Positions 13,716 through 20,949 of a stretch of 20,949 bases of DNA are shown piece by piece (position 1 is the first letter of the stretch; the number at the start of each line of letters is the position of its first letter). The DNA is from a virus. The position numbers and the translations under genes are program-made. The notes under the pieces were generated by a model. The model was not told the DNA's origin. It worked only from the letters and a program-made list of their open reading frames with translations, and ran no database searches. The stretch is taken from positions 1 to 20,949 of IMG/VR virus record IMGVR_UViG_3300030102_004571; one strand, 5' to 3'.

Positions 13716-15475
13716 TGGCAAAATTTACTAAAAAGCCTCTGCCACGAGGAACAAAACTTTACGGAGACGCTGTATTAGGTCCAATGTCAGACATTGCGAC
13801 TTCTGTAACAGCAAAAGGTCTAGACGAAGACAACTACAAAAGAGACGAAATACCGTGGAGAATAACTATTTGTCCAACAAACTTGACTTACAAGTCATTT
13901 TACGACGGCACAAACTCTTTGGCTTTTCCATTTACTCTTATTCCACCACAAGACTTATTTAGCACAAGTGGTTTACAAAGTTATGACCAAGTTTCTCTTT
14001 CATTAGAAGAAATAGGTTTCTCAGTAGACTTACGTCAGGAACCAGCAGCCGTAGCAGGCACAGCCGTAGCAACTAAGTTACACGGAGCAGCAGAAGTAAA
14101 TGAAGTTCAACTAACCATTTGTGAAAAACAACAATGGTATTTCAATAACAATATGGAAACACACACACCTGAAAGAGTTGTTTTCCAAAGAACTTACACA
14201 CCAGACGACTTTGCTTCATTGACCTACCCTTTCTTCCAAAGTGACCTAAACATTAGTTTGGACCCTTACAAAACTTATGCTGTTCACGTTAGTTGTCCTA
14301 AACTAAACCAACACAACAACGCTTACTCAGTAGACTTTCAGTTGGCTTCTCCAACCATTACTATGCGAGGTAACTGGACAAGGTTTGAAAACACTGTAAA
14401 TACAAAGGGCGCAACAGACGACAACCCAGAGTGTCAAAATGCTCCACTAAAAGCAAGCACAGACACAGCACAAACAGTCTCAGTTGCTACACCAGCAGGT
14501 GGCGCAGCACTAACAGCGGCTTCAATAAACTCTGGTGTAAATGTTTTAGACAACTTACTACAAGAAAAAATAGAAGGTGGTTATGGACCTAACTCTGAAA
14601 TGGGTCGTTATGGTCAAACAAAGAAAACAATGGGTTATGACATTATTGCCGTGCCTCTTTTTACAACAGCAGACGGTTTAGGTTACAGAGCAAGTGTTGG
14701 TGCTAACTACGAACACATTCAAAACAGAGCACCATACCTTACTGTCGGTGCTGCCAACAACTCTATGTATGACAGAGTTATTTTACCTATTCAGTCACCA
14801 ATGGAAATACACCACGTTTACTGTGGCTGGAACTTACAGTCTCCTTTTGACGGAACAAACGCACCTGCTACACACCCAACAAGCAACACAGCCCGTTGGC
14901 AAGTAGGAGTTTCAATGGGTTCAGGAATAAAGTCTGACTATGTTGCTTACCAACAAGTCGCAGCATTAGAGTTTGGTGTAAACTCAGGTGACGCAACTTA
15001 TTACCAAAACTTTCTTATTGACCGTTACAGAACAAAAGAGTTTGGTGACAGAATGAGCCAAGGCGGCACAGCAGACCCTAAGTGGGACGTTGCTCTTCTT
15101 TCAGTTCCTCTTATGTATAAAGCCGGTGGAACAGTAGGAGCAGGTTACCACACACAAGGTAAACCAGTATTTGTTGGTAGAGGAAACAGTTGGACTGGCT
15201 GGAAAGACGGTTCAGGCACTGCTCTTTCTACTTCAAGAAGGTCAAGACTACCACACTACGACGGTTCTTCACCACCTTCCTCAGCCGCAGCAAGTAATGT
15301 TCCAAACACATTTGGTTTAGAAAACTTTTTAGAAGTTGCTGTAAAAATAACTGAAACAGGTGGAGCAGTTTTAGAGGCAATGCCCGACACAGACGCACTC
15401 ACTGGACAAGGTGGTTTTTGGGTTTATTTGGTTGTAAAGAGAGCCTCTGTCCAGAGCACGGAGAGGCTACGCTAA
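13715..15475 (+). CDS. Large beta-rich probable structural protein (586 aa)
   Basis: It is coupled to the previous gene by TAATG, with AGAGGAAA upstream. An N-terminal segment (GTKLYGDAVLGPMSDIATSV, about residues 12-31) resembles that of the 273-residue neighbour. The rest is beta-rich with many Tyr, Asn and Thr: WRITICPTNLTYKSFYDG (about 47-64), a central linker with repeated Ala and Thr (about 245-275), and a C-terminal domain with HHVYCGWNLQSPFDG and FWVYLVVKRASVQ near the end. Such composition fits a capsid or tail fibre or spike. I see no chaperone tail, protease site or glycosidase motif. Last gene before GTATGTGAA copy 4. Confidence 0.68.
   Translation: MAKFTKKPLPRGTKLYGDAVLGPMSDIATSVTAKGLDEDNYKRDEIPWRITICPTNLTYKSFYDGTNSLAFPFTLIPPQDLFSTSGLQSYDQVSLSLEEIGFSVDLRQEPAAVAGTAVATKLHGAAEVNEVQLTICEKQQWYFNNNMETHTPERVVFQRTYTPDDFASLTYPFFQSDLNISLDPYKTYAVHVSCPKLNQHNNAYSVDFQLASPTITMRGNWTRFENTVNTKGATDDNPECQNAPLKASTDTAQTVSVATPAGGAALTAASINSGVNVLDNLLQEKIEGGYGPNSEMGRYGQTKKTMGYDIIAVPLFTTADGLGYRASVGANYEHIQNRAPYLTVGAANNSMYDRVILPIQSPMEIHHVYCGWNLQSPFDGTNAPATHPTSNTARWQVGVSMGSGIKSDYVAYQQVAALEFGVNSGDATYYQNFLIDRYRTKEFGDRMSQGGTADPKWDVALLSVPLMYKAGGTVGAGYHTQGKPVFVGRGNSWTGWKDGSGTALSTSRRSRLPHYDGSSPPSSAAASNVPNTFGLENFLEVAVKITETGGAVLEAMPDTDALTGQGGFWVYLVVKRASVQSTERLR
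15442..15468 (+). other. Inverted repeat at the 3' end of the 586-residue gene
   Basis: AGCCTCT (15442-15448) and AGAGGCT (15462-15468) are exact reverse complements with a 13-base loop, lying within the last codons of the gene. A T-rich run occurs only later (15493-15501), beyond GTATGTGAA copy 4, so this is not a standard terminator. It may stabilise mRNA or mark the end of the unit. Confidence 0.3.
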
Positions 15476-15476
15476 T

Positions 15477-15492
15477 GTATGTGAATAACGAG
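15477..15492 (+). promoter_or_regulatory. GTATGTGAA element, copy 4
   Basis: GTATGTGAATAACGAG begins two bases after the stop of the 586-residue gene and 39 bases before the next ATG. The distal part forms a small inverted repeat with what follows (AATAAC, GA, GTTATT, 15484-15497). It separates beta-rich virion genes from the ejection-protein genes, as expected of a unit boundary. Confidence 0.55.
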
Positions 15493-15515
15493 TTATTTTT
15501 TAGAGGAGAAGGTAA

Positions 15516-16241
15516 ATGACAACAACCCTAACAAAGTTTGCGACCCAACCATTATTAAAAATGGCACAAGACAAAACTAAAAAGAAAAGAAAGAAAAAGT
15601 TTGACGAAGACGTAGCAGAACTAAGTGAATTTACTGAGCCTCTTTTACAAAAGGCTGCTGAACGTAGAGCAGAACGAGAAAGAAACCAAGCATTAGTTAG
15701 AGAAGGACTTCAAGACCAACTCAGAGCCGCCAGAGAAGGTGTAACAAGAGTTGAAAGAGCAGGCAGAGTTGGACAACAACAAGCCGTTGAAGAAGGAGCC
15801 TTAGCAAGAACTCGTTTGGCTACTCCAAGAGGTTTTGGAACAGGTGCTGCCGCACTAGGTGCCGGTCAAATTGCCGCTCAAACAGCAAGAGCAAGACGAG
15901 ACATTGAAGCAAAAACTGGTTTGGCTATGACTGAGGCTGAAAAAGCAGAAGCAATGGCGAAGAAAGCAGTTGCCACTGAAAGAGAAGACCTCGCAAAAGC
16001 AGAAGACGCACAAGCACAACTAGCCCGTGACGCAGTAGCAGCAGCAGAAACTCTATTCAACACTGCTGTGAATAACGTGTATGTATTCTTTACAATGGAA
16101 GACCGTAGAGCAGCCGCTAGGAAAATTAGAGAACAAATTCTAGCAGGTGAAACAAACGAGGCTGTCATTAGGGCAGTAGAAAACTTCCTAAAAGAAACAG
16201 TTCTGAACCCCAACCACGACGCTGCTGGTAAAGTAGGTTAG
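15516..16241 (+). CDS. Probable internal virion (ejection) protein, small (241 aa)
   Basis: ATG 15516 follows a very good site (AGAGGAGAAGG); a later ATG at 15561 has none. The protein is almost wholly helical: a basic N-terminus with KKKRKKKF (about 22-29), long Glu/Arg/Ala coiled coil, then TPRGFGTGAAALGAGQIAAQTARARRDIEAKTG (about 102-134), the short Gly-Ala turn between helices that I associate with podovirus internal virion proteins (T7 gp14 or P22 gp7 type). The C-terminal 40 residues include MEDRRAAARKIREQI. First gene after GTATGTGAA copy 4 and first of three such genes in line. Such proteins leave the virion into the host envelope to form a DNA channel. Assignment is by pattern and order. 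Confidence 0.62.
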   Translation: MTTTLTKFATQPLLKMAQDKTKKKRKKKFDEDVAELSEFTEPLLQKAAERRAERERNQALVREGLQDQLRAAREGVTRVERAGRVGQQQAVEEGALARTRLATPRGFGTGAAALGAGQIAAQTARARRDIEAKTGLAMTEAEKAEAMAKKAVATEREDLAKAEDAQAQLARDAVAAAETLFNTAVNNVYVFFTMEDRRAAARKIREQILAGETNEAVIRAVENFLKETVLNPNHDAAGKVG

Positions 16242-16267
16242 TCTCAAAACACAAAAGGAATAATAAA

Positions 16268-18658
16268 ATGGCAAGAGTAGTAAAAGGAAGAACACCATAC
16301 GCACAAGGCACTAGTAAGTTTGAGGCTTTTAGACCTGACCAAAGGCAATACAATAACCCACAACAACTTTCAGGCTTTCAGCGTTTATTACAAATAATGA
16401 AAGTAGCAGAGACTATTGGTAAAAGTCCACTCTCTGGTTTATTAGTTCAAGGTGTTCAGAAGTTAGCAGAAGGCGCAACTCCTACACTAACCGAAGCCGC
16501 TGCTGCTAGGAAAGGTGTTCCAACTCCCGAAGCACAGGCTCCACAGCCAGCCGCAAAGACTACTATTGACGAACAAGCAGCACAGTTTGTAAAACAAGCA
16601 ACCTCACAACCCGCTCAGACTACAATGTCACCTGCCAAAATGACTGTGAAGCCAACACAGCAAATGGACAGAAGCGCAGACACTACTCAAAAGAACATTG
16701 AAGAGTTTCGTGCTCGTGCTTACCGCTCACCGGTTCAGTATGCTCCAAGTGACGTGGCTCGTATTCTACAAACAAGTGGTATTTCAGGCATTGACGACAG
16801 AGTTTTCAACCAAGTTGTTGCTATGGTTGCTGACAAACAAAGTCGTGAAGGTGGCATTTCTATGGAAGACATTGAAAGTCTTGCTGTTCGTGTTTCTTCT
16901 GGTCAACCATTTGCCGTTGAAGAAACTGAAAGTGTTGAAATGGCTCAAAGAGAAGCAAACCAAAGACGCAACCAAGCACGTTTCACTGAACTTATGAGTG
17001 AAAGAAAAGCAAAAGAAGAACTCATTGACCGTATGGAAGCACTTCCACCTAAACTAAGAACAAGAATGCGTATGCTTATTCGTAACGAAAGTCCTGTTGC
17101 TATTCAAGACTTTCTTACAGCACTTAGAGCAAGACGAGCACAAAGTTTTTTTGGTGAAGAAATAGCCACAAAAGGCAGAATGGCAGTCCCACAGGTTGAA
17201 GGTGAAGAAGAGTTATACGACGTTATGGCTGACTACCTAAGACTTATGAAAGGTGTTGCTGTTCCAGACTACAATGCTGACGTTGCTGAGAGAGGTCGTG
17301 TAGCAGAACCCGACTTACCCACACCACGTCCTGCTGAGACAACCGAAGTAGAAGACTTACAAGCCCAACGTAGAGGAGAAGCAGAAAGAAGCCGTGAAGC
17401 CGCAACTGCTGCGTTAGAACAACCAGCCGTTCCTTCTATGGCAGACGCTATTCCAAGACAGGGACCAGTTCCTTTTGGACCAGAACAAATAGACAAAATA
17501 GTTTCCGCCGCTATGTTCGCTGACCGTCAGCCCATTCCTGACCAAAAAGCGACAGACACCTCAGCAGCGGCAACCCCAGAGCAACCAGCAGAAGCCCCTG
17601 TCACCCCCGCTCCTGTTGAAGAAACTGTTGACACCGAAGCAGTAGAGGTCGTAACTCAACCTCCTGCCGTAAGACGTTTAGTTGCCGGGGCTGAACCACA
17701 AGCAGCGAAAGACTTCAACCAGTTATTCGCTAATGCCCGTAGAGCAGTTACTGCCGCTGACCAAGCAGCCGTCTTAGACCAAGTTGCTAATGTTCGCTTA
17801 CCAGCAAGAAGTTTCTTTGACTTTATGTTTGACGGACCACAGCAAAGAGCCAGAGCAGAACTACTCAAAGCATTCCCCAAAGGAAGTAAACCAAGAACAC
17901 AAAGCCAACAACTCGCTGACTTGGCACTTGCTGAACTTAGACAAGCACAAGCCAAACGTGCTACTGCTCAGGCTACTGAGGTTGAACCAGCAAGAGCAGA
18001 AAGTTTTAGACAAAAAGCAGCAGTTAGTAAAGAAAAAGCAGAGGCTCGTTCACAAGACAAGTCTATTACACAAAGTATTATTGACAAAAACTTGGCTATG
18101 GCTAAGAGGGCTTTACGAGCACCACGTTTTAGAGGTTCTGGTAATACAGCCAAACGTATGAGAAATACTGAAATTGAAAACGCAAGACGTGCTGCTGAAA
18201 GAGAAATTAAGTCACGTTTTAGCACAAAAGACATTGACGCAGAGCAAAATAAAACAACTACACAAATTCAGCGACTTCAAGCAGCCGCTAGTGGCACCGT
18301 CGCCAACCCCGGTAAGGGACCAGACAGACCCACAAAAGGTCGTGGTGAAACTAACAAACGGTTTGCCGAGCGACAAAAGGCTTTCGCAAAAGAAAACGCT
18401 TCATACTTGAAACGCAAAAGTGAGTATGACAAAGACCAAAACCGTAAAAGACAAGTTGCTAAGACAGTGAAAGCATTAGAAAAGCGACAAGCAAAACTAA
18501 ACAAGGAAAGAAGGTCTAGACTAAAAAGTCAACAGTCAGCACTACGCAAACTAAACAATGACGCTGACAAACTAAAAGGTGGAGCAAGTGCTCAACTACG
18601 CTCACAGTTAGAAACGAGAAGAAAAAGCGAAGAAGAAGACCAACTCAAAGGTAAATAA
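16268..18658 (+). CDS. Probable internal virion (ejection) protein, 796 aa
   Basis: ATG 16268 follows AAAGGAATAATAAA. The protein is very rich in Ala, Gln, Arg and Glu. Residues about 75-140 are Pro/Thr/Gln-rich and likely disordered. A more folded part spans about 140-330 (YAPSDVARILQTSGISGIDD, MEDIESLAVRVSSGQPF). A second Pro/Ala/Glu-rich linker (about 380-470) is followed by a region around SFFDFMFDGPQQRARAELLKAFP (about 515-537), and the last 200 residues are strongly basic, charged coiled coil. There is no signal peptide or membrane helix. It lies between two other long helical proteins in the order small, medium, large, as in the ejection-protein cassettes of podoviruses. No lytic transglycosylase motif was found. 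Confidence 0.62.
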   Translation: MARVVKGRTPYAQGTSKFEAFRPDQRQYNNPQQLSGFQRLLQIMKVAETIGKSPLSGLLVQGVQKLAEGATPTLTEAAAARKGVPTPEAQAPQPAAKTTIDEQAAQFVKQATSQPAQTTMSPAKMTVKPTQQMDRSADTTQKNIEEFRARAYRSPVQYAPSDVARILQTSGISGIDDRVFNQVVAMVADKQSREGGISMEDIESLAVRVSSGQPFAVEETESVEMAQREANQRRNQARFTELMSERKAKEELIDRMEALPPKLRTRMRMLIRNESPVAIQDFLTALRARRAQSFFGEEIATKGRMAVPQVEGEEELYDVMADYLRLMKGVAVPDYNADVAERGRVAEPDLPTPRPAETTEVEDLQAQRRGEAERSREAATAALEQPAVPSMADAIPRQGPVPFGPEQIDKIVSAAMFADRQPIPDQKATDTSAAATPEQPAEAPVTPAPVEETVDTEAVEVVTQPPAVRRLVAGAEPQAAKDFNQLFANARRAVTAADQAAVLDQVANVRLPARSFFDFMFDGPQQRARAELLKAFPKGSKPRTQSQQLADLALAELRQAQAKRATAQATEVEPARAESFRQKAAVSKEKAEARSQDKSITQSIIDKNLAMAKRALRAPRFRGSGNTAKRMRNTEIENARRAAEREIKSRFSTKDIDAEQNKTTTQIQRLQAAASGTVANPGKGPDRPTKGRGETNKRFAERQKAFAKENASYLKRKSEYDKDQNRKRQVAKTVKALEKRQAKLNKERRSRLKSQQSALRKLNNDADKLKGGASAQLRSQLETRRKSEEEDQLKGK

Positions 18659-18661
18659 TAA

Positions 18662-20949
18662 ATGGCGACACTCCGAGAACAAATAAGACAGTTCAATGAA
18701 GAGGGCACCAAAGAGCAAACAAACACACGACTGAGAGAACTTTATTCAGTTGACGACTTGTCTGCTCTGGTGCCTTTCTTAGACAGGGAAACAACAGAAC
18801 TTACAGAAATAATGTCAATGGCGTTTCCGGTAGGCTCACCAACTACCTCTCAAACGCCCGTGAAGGCACCTACAACGGACGCAAAGGAACTTACCCTACC
18901 AACTCCCCCTCCACAAGAAAAGGAAGCCGTAGAACCGCCCGTAGAAGCCGTTAGTTTACCGGGTGAAGTAACCCCTCAACCTGACCCTATTTTAGAAGCC
19001 CCCCGAAAGAAACCTGAACCTAGTGGTTTTGAAATGCCGGGAACGGTTCGTGTTCCTGTTTTAGAAGAAGCAGGTATTATAAAACCTTTTAGTGGTGACC
19101 CAGACACAGTATTATTAGACGTTGGTCCTTCTGCTGAGAAGTTTTCTGGTATTTTAGTTGGTTTGGTTGACCAAGGTTTTGCTGTTGGTGCTACTTTCTT
19201 AGAAGCAATGGCAGCAGGTATTGGTATACCCGGTCAAATGGACATTACTGTTCCTATTAAAGACGACCCTATTAGAGAAGCAGACCGCAAAGCAAAGTTG
19301 AACAGAGTTCTAAAACTTGCTGTTGAGTTTGACAAAACATTCAAAGAAAAAGAAGAGAAAGTCCAACAAGTAACAGACGCTACCGGTCCTATTGACGCAA
19401 CCTTTGGCTTTTTACAAAACACAGCAGGCGACGTAAAAGACATTTTACTTGGTCTTGGCACTCTACTAAATGAAGTTGGTGGTTTAGAAGCCCGTCGTGC
19501 TGGAACTGGAAGAAGAAAAGGTGGTCAAAAGTTTGGTCAGGAAATGGCTAAGGGTATTGCTCTTATTACTGGTGCTACTTTTGAAGGTGCTGAGGACGTT
19601 GGTGACGTTGAAGGTGCCCTTACTGGTTTAGCAAAGTCATTTGCTGCTAGACCACTCACTACTCTGCTTACTCTTCACCCTGTTATAAAAGCAGGACAAA
19701 GAGGAGCCAACACTCTTCGTCAACAAAAACTTTATGCTGCTGCTGAACAAGCCTCACAAAGAATGTGGGAAAAGTCAGGAGCAAAAGGACGCTGGCAAGA
19801 CGTTACTGAAATGTCAAGAAATAACCCTGCGTCACAAGCCCTTGCTCGTTTTTATAAAAACATAGACGAAGTGGGCACTCGCCTCTTGGAAGACCCAACA
19901 CAAATGGCTACACCAGAGGCTACACGAATAGCACAAAGAGTTATTGACGAACCAAGGCAAGCAAGAGAACAAGTTGCCGCAAGAACAGAAGGTTTGAAAA
20001 GAGAAATAGGTCGTGAGCCACCGGTAGACCTAACACCCGAGTTAGAAACAAGAGTTGCTCAACCAACTGGCGAACAAATGGCACAAGCGTTTGACGTAAG
20101 AGCAGGTAGTAGAGAACCGTTTTCTGTTAGTCAAGAAAGACTAAATACAATAATAGAAGAAAGCATAAAAAACCCTGACGAGTTGGCTGCTTACCAAAAA
20201 GTAAAAGCAGAGTTTGACACTCTTTCAGGACAACAAATACAAGTTGGTCCACGCAGAGCAGACTTAGTTTTAGACACTGGTCTTGGTGGAGCATTTGACG
20301 CTGTTCTTAGAAGTAAAGGTATGGAGGGTCAAGTTGTTACAGACATTGCTAGACAAGCAGCAGACTTTGTTAGAGCAGCCAAAAGAGACGGCGTAAAACG
20401 ACCAGCCTCAGTTACAAAAGCAGCCATTTTAGAAATAATAGACAACGTAGACGCAACCATAGCAGACAACCTTTCCGCTAGGGAACTTACTGCTCTTACT
20501 AAGTCAGCACAAAGACAAGCACTTCGTCTTGACTTACAAGACTTACTGAGCGACTATGCCGGTGACACAACCCGAGCACCCAAGGTTCGCACACAACAGT
20601 TTGACATTACAGCAGAAGGTGTTGTTAGACAGCCCTTTACAAGAAGAAGACTAGCCAAAGAAGCAATAGAAATTTACCAAGACGCTCAGTCATTTGCTGA
20701 ACTTACAAAAGACTTAGCGTTTAGAGGAGTAACTACGGCAGACAGAGCCGTTGCCAGAACAAGACTTGGAGAACGAGGAACAAGAGGTTTAGGTCCAAGA
20801 CTAGACTTGCGACAAGCAAGAGCATTTTACCCAGAGTTAGACAATGTTGTTTCTTTTGTAAATGAACAAGTCAGACAAGTTTTACCAAAAGGAGAAAACG
20901 TTGAGGTTGGACCTTATTCTACAAATGCTCTTACAGCACGTTTTATTGA
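18662..20949 (+). CDS. Large probable ejection protein (3' partial, at least 762 aa)
   Basis: The frame starts at ATG 18662, three bases after the previous stop region, with AAAGG upstream, and remains open to the end of the window. Residues about 60-130 are Pro/Glu-rich and probably disordered. A hydrophobic Gly/Ala stretch (SGILVGLVDQGFAVGATFLEAMAAGIGIPG, about 163-192) and further small-residue segments (DILLGLGTLLNEVGGL, about 256-271; PLTTLLTLHPVIKAG, about 331-345) could insert in or cross a membrane. After residue 350 it is helical, with Arg and Gln abundant. This fits a large ejection protein that forms part of a channel across the host envelope, but it could also be a tape-measure-like tail protein. 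No enzyme domain is seen in the part visible. Confidence 0.65.
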   Translation, partial: MATLREQIRQFNEEGTKEQTNTRLRELYSVDDLSALVPFLDRETTELTEIMSMAFPVGSPTTSQTPVKAPTTDAKELTLPTPPPQEKEAVEPPVEAVSLPGEVTPQPDPILEAPRKKPEPSGFEMPGTVRVPVLEEAGIIKPFSGDPDTVLLDVGPSAEKFSGILVGLVDQGFAVGATFLEAMAAGIGIPGQMDITVPIKDDPIREADRKAKLNRVLKLAVEFDKTFKEKEEKVQQVTDATGPIDATFGFLQNTAGDVKDILLGLGTLLNEVGGLEARRAGTGRRKGGQKFGQEMAKGIALITGATFEGAEDVGDVEGALTGLAKSFAARPLTTLLTLHPVIKAGQRGANTLRQQKLYAAAEQASQRMWEKSGAKGRWQDVTEMSRNNPASQALARFYKNIDEVGTRLLEDPTQMATPEATRIAQRVIDEPRQAREQVAARTEGLKREIGREPPVDLTPELETRVAQPTGEQMAQAFDVRAGSREPFSVSQERLNTIIEESIKNPDELAAYQKVKAEFDTLSGQQIQVGPRRADLVLDTGLGGAFDAVLRSKGMEGQVVTDIARQAADFVRAAKRDGVKRPASVTKAAILEIIDNVDATIADNLSARELTALTKSAQRQALRLDLQDLLSDYAGDTTRAPKVRTQQFDITAEGVVRQPFTRRRLAKEAIEIYQDAQSFAELTKDLAFRGVTTADRAVARTRLGERGTRGLGPRLDLRQARAFYPELDNVVSFVNEQVRQVLPKGENVEVGPYSTNALTARFI

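Noticed and set aside
15484-15501. AATAAC/GTTATT inverted repeat with T run as an intrinsic terminator
   Set aside because: The stem is all but AT only with a two- to four-base loop, so it would be weak. It also overlaps the conserved element, which explains part of the repeat.
16067-16077. TGTGAATAACG inside the 241-residue ejection gene, like part of GTATGTGAA copy 4
   Set aside because: It lacks the leading GTA, lies inside a coding sequence with no boundary nearby, and is likely chance.
1-20949. tRNA, rRNA, CRISPR array, integrase, attachment site or insertion sequence
   Set aside because: No cloverleaf, regular spaced repeats, transposase or recombinase frame, or terminal inverted repeats were seen; the window is fully occupied by virion and small phage genes.
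1-20949. Explaining the missing GAT/ATC by GATC avoidance or by codon preference alone
   Set aside because: GATC avoidance would remove only one of four GATN words, and codon preference would not affect other frames or the intergenic stretches, where the triplet is also absent.

Overview
The window is a compact stretch of a tailed-phage (Caudoviricetes) genome. All supported genes lie on the + strand, with gaps of at most about 80 bases and many TAATG or ATGA stop/start overlaps. The set is virion morphogenesis: large terminase, scaffold, major capsid protein, portal, head-tail adaptor, a large beta-rich tail-hub-like protein, and several long Ala/Glu/Arg-rich helical proteins of the ejection (internal virion) kind. 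This suggests a short-tailed, podovirus-like phage. A probable inner/outer-membrane spanin pair, the outer one with a lipobox, indicates a Gram-negative (diderm) host. No host gene, integrase, tRNA, CRISPR array or insertion sequence was seen, and I cannot name a species.

Layout. 1-1470: terminase large subunit, 5' end cut by the window. 1512-2650: a helical protein and a small basic Cys-containing protein. 2640-3146: i-spanin and o-spanin. 3227-5287: scaffold and major capsid protein. 5281-5363: a sigma70-like promoter and a strong hairpin. 5364-5732: a small GIY-YIG-like nuclease. 5751-6333: a one-helix membrane protein and a glycine-zipper protein. 6333-11853: portal, adaptor and the 960-residue tail-hub-like protein. 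11859-12381: three very small basic proteins. 12378-15475: a beta-helix-like protein and two beta-rich virion proteins. 15516-20949: three probable ejection proteins, the last running off the window.

The most striking feature is compositional. On a line-by-line reading I found no GAT and no ATC anywhere in the 20.9 kb, in any frame or intergenic stretch, where several hundred of each would be expected. Every Asp codon is GAC and no Ile codon is ATC. The palindromes CATG and GTAC also appear to be absent, and several other 4-base palindromes were not noticed. This looks like extreme escape from one or more host sequence-recognition systems, one of which would read the non-palindromic triplet GAT/ATC.

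A second unusual signal is the 9-mer GTATGTGAA, followed by an A/T-rich tract and usually an ACGA-like end. It recurs at 1471, 3150, 5725 and 15477, each time at or within four bases of an upstream stop codon and ahead of a gene block. It is a candidate phage-specific promoter or processing element that would divide the region into transcription units.
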